From Novosphingobium sp. IK01 (lineage in GTDB: Bacteria > Pseudomonadota > Alphaproteobacteria > Sphingomonadales > Sphingomonadaceae), in the NCBI RefSeq assembly GCF_033242265.1, contig NZ_BTFW01000001.1:1772501-1836500 (forward strand): DNA of 64,000 nt. The letters run 5' to 3'. Position numbers and translations under genes: made by a program. The notes under the pieces are model-generated. The model saw only the letters and a program-made list of their open reading frames with translations. It was not told where the DNA came from and did not search any database. This document shows positions 34,782 through 42,085 of this stretch, piece by piece (within the stretch, counting starts at the first letter, position 1; each line of letters opens with the position of its first letter).

Positions 34782-36635
34782 TCACAAATCGGAGCCTCCG
34801 GGAAACCCGGGGCGCTTCAGTTCACGAACCATCATTGGTATGTTCTGAAATGCGTCCTCCACCAACGCCGGATCTTCGGCCTTTCCGAAGTACCAACCCT
34901 GAAGAAAATCGCACTTCATTGAGGCGAGAAGTTCGGCTTGCGCGCGCGTCTCCACGCCCTCGGCGACGATGGTTTTTCCCAGTTTGTGGCCGATTTCGAT
35001 AATGCCCTGTACGATGGCCAGATCATCGGGTGCCGAGACGATATTAGCGACGAAGCTTTTATCGATCTTGATGCGGTCGAGCGGCAGCTTCTGCAAATGC
35101 GTCAACGAGGCATAACCTGTACCGAAATCATCAAGCGCAATCATGACACCGGCGTCGTGCAAACAATGTAAACCCTTGTGCAGGAGTTCATGACTACGCT
35201 CAAGAAACATGCCCTCGGTCACCTCGACGCAAAACCATTCGGGGGGGATACCGGTTTCGCGTGACAGTTCGAAAAATCGGTCGAGGAACTGGTCCGATCG
35301 GAAATCGGCATTGGTCAGGTTGATCGCGATGTGGCCGGGTCTAATCCCGAAGTTCCGTAGCTTGACGGCATCTTGAAACACCTGCTCCAACATAAATCTG
35401 CCAAGGGCAGCGGCTGTAGATTTGTCCTCAAGCGCTGCCTGAAACATCTCGGGCGTCAGGAGGCCACGGGAGGGATGCCTCCAACGCATCAGCGCCTCAA
35501 GCGATGGCGGTTGCGTGAGATCGAGCGGAACGACAGGTTGGTAAAACAGTGCCAACTCGTTGCGACGAAGCGCGACCTCGATCTCGCCCAGGAGTTCTGC
35601 CTTCTGGTCGAGCGCTACCTTCAGCTTAGCCTCGAAGAACTCTATGCGGTCCCGGCCCAAATACTTCGCATGGTAAAGTGCCATATCCGCTGCCTTGAGC
35701 AGCGCCGACAATGTGTCCCCATGATCGGGATATCTGGCGATCCCGATACTCGCCGAGCAGCGGCGCAACGTCCCACCAAAACGAATCGGCCGACGAATCA
35801 CTTCAAGTATTTCATTAAAGAAATGCACTGCCTGATTGTCATCCATACCGGTGACAACGAAACCAAATTCATCGCCGCCGAGACGCGAGAGTGAACCATT
35901 CTCGCCTTTCTGCACCATCAGCCTTGAGGACATGGTCTGCATTATCAGGTCACCAACGTCATGCCCGAAAGCGTCGTTGATCTCCTTGAAAGCATCGATA
36001 TCCATGAGAGCGAGGTAAAATGGCGCTTCCTGCCCTGCGCCTTCCGCAAGCAGGTCCGTAACGACCTCTCCAAACCTGCGGCGGTTGGGGATACCGGTCA
36101 AAGGATCAATGTTGGCAAGCGTATCGAGTTGCTTGTTCGCTGCCCGCAAATCCTCCTCGATCAGTTTGCGTTGTGTGACGTCGAAGCGGATCGAGGTGTA
36201 GCTATCGACCTTACCGGTTTCCGTGATGTGCGGCACGATCGTCGTGTCGACCCAGTAGAGTGTGCCATCTTTGCGCCGGTTGCAGATTTCTCCATGCCAG
36301 TTCAGACCATGCGCGATTTGGCGATATATCTGCCGGAAAAATTCTGTTCTATGAATTCCGGAGTTGAGGATGCGGTGGTTGGCTCCGATCAGTTCTTCCT
36401 GCGTATATCCACTGATCTCGCAGAATTTCTGATTAACGAAGGTGATCGTGCCCTTGATGTCCGTAATGGCAACGATGGCCGCACTGTCGAGGGCATAGCG
36501 GATGAAGTCTTCGTTTCCACTGTAATGCGGATGCGTGGAACCGTCGCCCATCTCACTTACCATCCACCGCCGTTTAGGGGCTTCCATCACCACGCCTCCC
36601 ACCTGTTCTAAGCAAAATCCTACCTTGTGCAACAC
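34782..36635 (-). CDS. PAS-GGDEF-EAL cyclic-di-GMP signalling protein, C-terminus replaced by IS
   Basis: 617 residues: a PAS/PAC sensor (~45-160), a GGDEF domain with intact RLGGDEFGF (253-257), and an EAL domain with SLEALMRW, DDFGTGYASL, KIDKSF and EGVET. It has signatures for both making and breaking cyclic-di-GMP. The last ~11 codons (KRPGFPGGSDL) come from the IS3 terminal repeat, so the native tail is lost, but the catalytic domains are complete. Base composition is clearly less GC-rich than the left half of the window, which suggests transfer. The start is uncertain; MEAPKRRW 16 codons in is also possible. Confidence 0.88.
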   Translation of the reverse strand: MLHKVGFCLEQVGGVVMEAPKRRWMVSEMGDGSTHPHYSGNEDFIRYALDSAAIVAITDIKGTITFVNQKFCEISGYTQEELIGANHRILNSGIHRTEFFRQIYRQIAHGLNWHGEICNRRKDGTLYWVDTTIVPHITETGKVDSYTSIRFDVTQRKLIEEDLRAANKQLDTLANIDPLTGIPNRRRFGEVVTDLLAEGAGQEAPFYLALMDIDAFKEINDAFGHDVGDLIMQTMSSRLMVQKGENGSLSRLGGDEFGFVVTGMDDNQAVHFFNEILEVIRRPIRFGGTLRRCSASIGIARYPDHGDTLSALLKAADMALYHAKYLGRDRIEFFEAKLKVALDQKAELLGEIEVALRRNELALFYQPVVPLDLTQPPSLEALMRWRHPSRGLLTPEMFQAALEDKSTAAALGRFMLEQVFQDAVKLRNFGIRPGHIAINLTNADFRSDQFLDRFFELSRETGIPPEWFCVEVTEGMFLERSHELLHKGLHCLHDAGVMIALDDFGTGYASLTHLQKLPLDRIKIDKSFVANIVSAPDDLAIVQGIIEIGHKLGKTIVAEGVETRAQAELLASMKCDFLQGWYFGKAEDPALVEDAFQNIPMMVRELKRPGFPGGSDL

Positions 36636-36766
36636 AGGGCAATCGCGTTTGGCTCAATAGGCTGCCAGCCCCGTGAGAATGCCGCAAAGGAAGCTTACTT
36701 TTAAAGCGCCGCGCCCTGCTGAACAAGCACTTTCCCAAGCGCTTGGGTTTATGTTATAGTCACGCC

Positions 36767-37015
36767 ATGCCAACCGTTCTTCGCCTCGATGGCCTTCGGG
36801 TCGTAATCTACACCGATGACCACCGCCCTGCCCATGTGCATGTCATTGGGGCCGAGGGGGAAGCGGTTTTCATACTGAACTGCCCAAGCGGACCACCGGA
36901 ACTTCGGGAATCCTACGGGTTTTCGCGCCGTGACGTGTCGCAAATTCAGAAAGACCTTGCCGACCACGTTGCCACCCTTTGTCCTGTATGGAGCGAGATA
37001 CATGGAGATTTCTGA
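36767..37015 (+). CDS. DUF4160 protein
   Basis: 82 residues from MPTVLRLDGLRVVIYTDDHR followed by PAHVHV. The DxHxPxHVHV stretch and the C-terminal I-x-W-x-E-I-H end are characteristic of DUF4160. Such genes are typically followed by a DUF2442 gene, as here, with a 14-base overlap. The arrangement resembles a toxin-antitoxin pair, but the activity is unproven. Confidence 0.75.
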   Translation: MPTVLRLDGLRVVIYTDDHRPAHVHVIGAEGEAVFILNCPSGPPELRESYGFSRRDVSQIQKDLADHVATLCPVWSEIHGDF

Positions 37016-37409
37016 ACAAGACTTCACCGCCGCCGTCGCCCGTGGGGAACAGACCCGGCAGGGCGGATATGCCGTCACCGCAGAATATGACCGCCGCCAA
37101 GGGCGTCTTGTCGTCGGCCTCAACAACGGCGTCACGATCATGGTCCCGGTGACGCTTCTGGAAGGTCTGGCCGATGCCGCCGACGATGATCTGACCGAGA
37201 TCGAGATCACCCCTGCGGGCCTCGGCCTGCATTGGCCCCGGCTGGATGCGGACGTGTATGTGCCTTCGCTCATGCACGGCGTGTTCGGCTCGAAACGCTG
37301 GATGGCCGCGCAGCTTGGAGCAACAGGTGGCAGGGCTTCAACCGCCGCCAAGACCGCCGCCGCCCGTGAGAACGGGCGCAAAGGCGGGCGCCCCCGCAAA
37401 CACGCATAG
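37002..37409 (+). CDS. DUF2442 protein with basic C-terminal tail
   Basis: 135 residues. The N-terminal ~85 residues hold the DUF2442 fold (YDRRQGRLVVGLNNGVTIMV, GLGLHWPRLDADVYVPSLMHG). The tail is Ala/Lys/Arg-rich and ends GRKGGRPRKHA, an AT-hook-like motif that suggests DNA contact. It overlaps the DUF4160 gene and probably forms one transcription unit with it. Confidence 0.75.
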   Translation: MEISEQDFTAAVARGEQTRQGGYAVTAEYDRRQGRLVVGLNNGVTIMVPVTLLEGLADAADDDLTEIEITPAGLGLHWPRLDADVYVPSLMHGVFGSKRWMAAQLGATGGRASTAAKTAAARENGRKGGRPRKHA

Positions 37410-37732
37410 CCCCACCGATAACGTCGGCCCCCTGACCGACCGCCCCCTATAAGGCTGGGGCGGGATGGGGATCGAGCCGCCATCGGCGGCTTGGCAAGAC
37501 CCCGGTCCGGGGTCGCGCAGGTTCGTCCAGGGCGACAGCCCTAGACGGGCCGCAGGGCAAGGGAGTGCTGGCCCGCAGGGTTGCAAACGCCCGCGCAGGC
37601 ACCGCCGGAGCAGCCCCCGGCAGGGCGAATAACAGACTTGTTTGGGGTGGTGCGAAGCGCCGGGTCCCCAAAAAGTCTGATTATGAGGCAATCAAACTTT
37701 TCAAGTTTTTCCGCATCTGCTGCCCTTACCAC
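37410..37732 (+). other. Candidate oriT/leader region of the relaxase gene
   Basis: This gene-free 320-base stretch contains two hairpins. GACCCCGG-T-CCGGGGTC (37498-37514) is a perfect palindrome. CAGACTTGTTTGGGG (37633-37647) and CCCCAAAAAGTCTG (37666-37679) pair with a small bulge, 54 bases before the relaxase start. MOBV relaxases usually act at an origin just upstream of their gene, so the second hairpin is the better oriT candidate. No nick site is recognised. Confidence 0.45.
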
Positions 37733-39319
37733 ATGGCCAGCCTCGTGTTCAACATCCGTCCCGCCGCCGCGTCCGATGTGCGCAACCTGTCCGCGCACGA
37801 ACTGCACCGTGCCCCGGACGGTAACAGCGCCATTGACCCGGCCCGATCGCACCTGAACCGCGTCCTGATCGGACCCCGCACCCAGAGCGAGGCGCTGGAC
37901 GCGCTCTTGGCATCCGGGGTCCAGCGGCCCGCCGCACAATCCGAAGCGCCCTATGTGCAGATCGTCGTCGGTGCCTCGGCCGAGTTCTTCCGCCCGGACG
38001 ATCCAGAAGCAGCAGGCACGTTTCAGGCCGACCGGGTGGAGCAGTTCGAGCGCGAGGCCATGGCATGGCTCAAGGCCACCTTCGGCGATGATCTGATCCA
38101 TGCCTCGACGCATCTCGATGAAACCACCCCGCACATGCACGTCCTCGTTGCCCCGACCTACCAGAAAGCCGCCCGCAAACCGGGCCGGAAGAAGCGCGGC
38201 GAAACGGATGCGGAGTTCGAGGCCCGCAAGCGTGAGGCGGCAGAACGGCCCACCGTGCGCACGGTGGGCCGCCGCAGCAACGCGCTGCTGTCGGCCCCCA
38301 ACAGCTTCCAGCACCTGCGCCAGAGCCTTGCCGATCATCTGACCCCGCTCGGCATCGGCTACGGCGACGATCTGCACCCGACCGACCCGGACCCGCAGAC
38401 CACCCGCCAGAAGCTCAAAAGCGAGAACGACTACCTGCGGGCATGGAATGCCTATGAGCAGGAGCAGGCCAAGGAAGCGCAAGAGACCGCCGTAGAGGCC
38501 CGCAGAGCCGCGGAGATGGCCGCAGAGCGGCAGGAGGCCCTGCGGGCGCAGGAAGAGGCTCTAGCAGCCCGTGAGGCCGCTCTGGAGCGCCGTGAGGCCG
38601 ATATCGCCCGGCAGGCGGAATAGCTGGAGCGTGGCGCGGGCAATCTTCAGGTTGCCATGCGCATGGCCGTCAGCGGCCGGCACGACCAAGAAATCGCCGC
38701 CAGCGACATGGCGGATGAACCGGAAAAGTTCGAGACCCTGCGCAGGTCTGCCCCCGATGGTCGCCCAACATGGGGCTGGCGCTGCCGGTTCTGGTCCCTG
38801 TGCTACAGCGACAGCGGCGAGCCGGTCTCGGAACGGCACCTGCCCGTGAAGGTCCGCGATGCCCTGTCCAAAGCCTTCGACCGGGTGGCTGCATGGGCCG
38901 GGGAAATCGCTGCGCAAGCCGGGAAGCTGGCTGCCAGAGAACAGAAAATCGCACAGGCGGAAGAGGCTGCGGACGGAATCCTGCTCGATGCCCGCATCGA
39001 GGCGCAGGACATTGTTCAGCAGGCGCACCGGGACGCAGAAAGCTACGGCTACCTTGCCGAGACCCTTGAGACGATCCGGCAGGCCCCACAGCCCTTGCAG
39101 CAACTGGCCCTGAACTACGAAGCCTTTCAGGAAGTCACGCAGACGGCCCTACGCCGCCTCGGGGTTGCAGAAAAGCGGCTTGATCTGTTCGGAGACTATC
39201 AGGATACGGATCCGCCGCCGGTCCTCGAACTGGTCATGGACAGGGCGCAACGGCGGGCCAAAGAGAAAACCAACGCCCTCATGGCTCGTCTCGGTTCTGC
39301 GCTGCGTCCCGGCATGTAG
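37733..39319 (+). pseudogene. MOBV-type relaxase (Mob/Pre), split by an in-frame TAG
   Basis: The first part (37733-38623, 296 residues from MASLVFNIRPAAASD) carries the relaxase histidine motif HASTHLDETTPHMHV and an Ala/Glu-rich coiled coil (ALAAREAALERREADIARQA). A TAG at 38621-38623 ends it, but the same frame continues at once (LERGAGNLQVAMRMA) to 39319 with more coiled coil and a QRRAKEKTNALMARLG end. One nonsense change in an otherwise intact ~528-codon gene is the simplest reading. The N-terminal catalytic part could still be made. Confidence 0.85.
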
Positions 39320-39405
39320 GGCAACCTTGCCACCGGCACCCATTTCACCAGCAAATTTATCCCTTCCCCCGAACCCCCATCCCTCGCGCGCACATATGGG
39401 GGGCG

Positions 39406-40260
39406 TTTGCGGACAAGTTTGGCCGCCCGGGAAAGGGCAATGACAAAGGCAAGGTTGAGGGGCTGGTCGGCTACTCCCGGCGCCATTTCATGGTGCCAAG
39501 GCCGGAGGCGCCCAGCTTTGATGCGCTGAACGCGCGCTTCCTCGAACAATGCGTGGAGCGCAGGCAGGCCATCTTGCGTGGGCATGAGCACAGCATCGGG
39601 GACAGGCTGGTGGCTGATCTGACGGCCTTCATGCCACTGCCTACGGTGCCATTTGATCCCTGCCATATGGTGACGGGGCGGGCCTCGTCGATGGCGCTGG
39701 TGCGCTATCGCACTAATGATTACTCGGTGCCAACGGCCTATGCCCACCAAGAGGTTGTGATCAAAGGCTATGTCGACCGGGTTTCCATCATCTGCGGCGG
39801 GGAGCAGATCGCGGTGCACCCGCGCAGTTATGAGCGTGAGGACTTCATCGCCAACCCGCTGCATTATCTGGCGCTGTTGGAGCAAAAGCCGCGTGCCCTT
39901 GATCAGGCGGCGCCGCTCGATGGCTGGGTGCTGGCCGAACCGATGCATCGCATTCGCCGGTTGATGGAGGCCCGCAGTGGCAAGGAAGGACGGCGCGAGT
40001 TCATCCAGGTGCTGCGGCTATGCGAGCGCTTTGAGCAACCCTTGGTGGAATGGGCGGTGGCCCGCGCGCTGGAGATGGGGGCGATCAGCTTTGATGCAGT
40101 CAAGATGATCGCGCTGGCCCGACTTGAGCAGCGCGTGCCACGCCTCGATCTGCAATTTTACCCGCACTTGCCACGCGCCCATGTTGGGCGCACTGACCCG
40201 CGCAGTTATATGGGCCTGCTCTCGCAGTCCGGCACCCCGGCGACAGGAGTGGCGGCATGA
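39406..40260 (+). pseudogene. IstA transposase fragment (IS21)
   Basis: The frame enters at FADKFGRPGKGNDKGKVEGL, a stretch that lies after the catalytic DDE core in IstA, and runs to the normal C-terminus. The N-terminal helix-turn-helix and most of the integrase core are gone, so it cannot transpose. The ATGA overlap with istB is retained. Confidence 0.85.
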
Positions 40261-41072
40261 GCGATCCCATGATGCCGCTGCCGGCCATCGAGGCAGAACC
40301 AACCAGCGTGCCGCCCGCCGTGCTGCTGGCAAACCACCTCAAAGCACTCAAGCTGCCATCCTTCGCGCGCGAATATGAGAAGGTCGCGTTTGAGGCCGCG
40401 CAGGATCGGGCCGATTACCCGCGCTATCTGCTGCGCCTGTGCGAACTGGAGCGCATCGACCGTGAACGCCGGATGGTCGAGCGTCGCATCCGCATGGCCA
40501 GGTTCCCGCATACCAAGAGTTTTGACACCTTCGACTTTGCAGCCCAGCCATCACTGAACAAGGCGCTGGTGCTGGAACTGGCGCGCGGAGAATGGATCGA
40601 GCGGCAGCGCAATGTCATTGCGCTGGGCCCCAGCGGTACCGGCAAGACCCACACCGCCCTCGCGCTGGGACTGGCCGCTTGCCAGAAGGGGCACAGCGTG
40701 GCCTTCACCACCGCTGCGGCGCTGGTCCATGACTTGATGGAGGCGCGCGACGAACGGCGACTGCGCAGCCTGCAAAAGCATCTGGCCTCGGTGAAACTGC
40801 TGATCCTCGACGAGCTGGGCTATGTGCCCTTCACCGCAGTGGGCGGTGAATTGCTGTTCGAGGTGCTCAGCCAGCGGTATGAACGCGGCAGCACGCTGAT
40901 CACCAGCAATCTGCCCTTCGATGAATGGACATCGGTGTTCGGGTCCGAGCGCTTGACTGGCGCCCTGCTCGACCGCCTGACCCACCACGTGCACATCCTC
41001 GAGATGAATGGTGACAGCTTCCGCCTCACCAGCAGCCGCAAGCGCCAGAAGGACAAGGGGGAGGCAAAATGA
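40257..41072 (+). CDS. IstB helper ATPase (IS21)
   Basis: 271 residues of the AAA+ regulator of IS21 transposition. Walker A is ALGPSGTGKTH, Walker B LLILDELGYVPF, and sensor 1 LITSNLPFDEW. It overlaps the istA fragment by four bases. The gene is complete but its partner is truncated. Confidence 0.92.
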   Translation: MSDPMMPLPAIEAEPTSVPPAVLLANHLKALKLPSFAREYEKVAFEAAQDRADYPRYLLRLCELERIDRERRMVERRIRMARFPHTKSFDTFDFAAQPSLNKALVLELARGEWIERQRNVIALGPSGTGKTHTALALGLAACQKGHSVAFTTAAALVHDLMEARDERRLRSLQKHLASVKLLILDELGYVPFTAVGGELLFEVLSQRYERGSTLITSNLPFDEWTSVFGSERLTGALLDRLTHHVHILEMNGDSFRLTSSRKRQKDKGEAK

Positions 41073-41352
41073 TCTGACAAAAGGCGGCCATCGGCAGCGG
41101 GAAATCGGCTTCCGCTCCGCTACAGCCGCTTCCCCGCTGCCGATGCTGTCCAGCCTCAACCATGGGGCTTTTTATTCAACCCAACTGGCCCCTTTTTAAA
41201 CCGGTGCCTGGCCCGTTTTTATCCCGGTGTTGACAGTCATGCTACGACGAGATCCAGCGATGTCCGGTGCGGAATCAGGTTCTGCAAGTGCGCCAATTTC
41301 TCTCGTTTCGCATCCGATAGGGGTGACTACACGAAAGTGACGTATCTGCACG

Positions 41353-41946
41353 CTAAGGGTGAACGGATCGGGAACGCTTGGGCTTTGCGTCCTTCTCCGT
41401 GGCTTCGAGGGCTTTGTAGAGGGCGGTTTTGCCGATCTTGAGGCGCGCGGCGGCTTCGCGAACGGTGAGGCCGGAAGCGATATGATCGCGTGCCTTGCGG
41501 AGCTTGTCGGGTGTGACCACTGGCCGACGCCCGCCGGGACGGCCTCGCTCGCGAGCAGCCTTGAGGCCGGCATGGGTGCGTTCCCGGATCAGATCGCGCT
41601 CGAATTGGGCAAGCGAGCCGAAGATGTTGAACACCAGCATCCCGCCGGAAGTGGTGGTGTCGATGTTTTCGGTGAGCGAGCGGAACCCGATGCCGCGCGC
41701 CGCCAGCTCGCCGACTTTCTCGATCAGATGGCTCATGGAGCGGCCAAGACGATCGAGTTTCCAGACCACCAGCGTGTCACCGCTGCGCAGATAGGCGAGC
41801 GCTTCGGTCAAACCAGGCCGATCGGCCTTCGCCCCTGATGCGTGATCGTTGAATATACGGTCGCACCCGGCATTGTTCAGCGCGTCGAGCTGAAGCGAGA
41901 GCTTTTGGTCTGCGGTCGAGACTCGCGCATAGCCGATCAGCGCCAC
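41353..41946 (-). CDS. tnpR: Tn3-family resolvase (serine recombinase)
   Basis: From GTG 41946 (VALIGYARVSTADQKLSLQL), 197 residues; the longer frame upstream enters the res region. The catalytic serine is in YARVSTADQ; WKLDRLGRSMSHL and FGSLAQFERDLIRERT are typical of the resolvase/invertase fold, and the C-terminus has the HTH_7 DNA-binding helix pair (GLTVREAAARLKIGKTALYK). It resolves transposition cointegrates at res. Confidence 0.93.
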   Translation of the reverse strand: MALIGYARVSTADQKLSLQLDALNNAGCDRIFNDHASGAKADRPGLTEALAYLRSGDTLVVWKLDRLGRSMSHLIEKVGELAARGIGFRSLTENIDTTTSGGMLVFNIFGSLAQFERDLIRERTHAGLKAARERGRPGGRRPVVTPDKLRKARDHIASGLTVREAAARLKIGKTALYKALEATEKDAKPKRSRSVHP

Positions 41947-42085
41947 AGACTGTCCGATCCTGTCCGTTTTCCCGTCATTATGCAATCTTGTCCGAATCGC
42001 CGTTGCAGGTCCAGAGTTAACGGACATATTCCTGTTGGCCGCCAGAGGACCGTCTGCCGGACACGCAAAGCGAAGGAGATGATGC

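Larger units (their letters stand above)
32338..34819 (-). mobile_element. IS3-family insertion sequence, split by an IS110-family element
   Basis: Perfect 26-bp terminal inverted repeats mark the ends: TGAAGCGCCCCGGGTTTCCC... at 32338-32363 and its reverse complement at 34794-34819. Removing the inner IS110 element leaves about 1.32 kb with orfA and orfB in the normal order, a typical IS3 size. Ends are TG...CA. The flanks (AGGACA and GTTCAC) show no target duplication, and the genes on both sides are truncated, so this copy marks a rearrangement. Confidence 0.9.
39400..41238 (+). mobile_element. IS21-family element, left end deleted
   Basis: The 3' part of istA and a complete istB are present in the overlapping order typical of IS21. 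Right-end sub-repeats (TGGCCCCTTTTTAAACCGGTG and TGGCCCGTTTTTATCCCGGTG) lie at 41177-41231 and end near TTGACAGTCA. The left end and 5' istA are missing, joined to the tail of the relaxase region. Boundaries are approximate. Confidence 0.8.
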
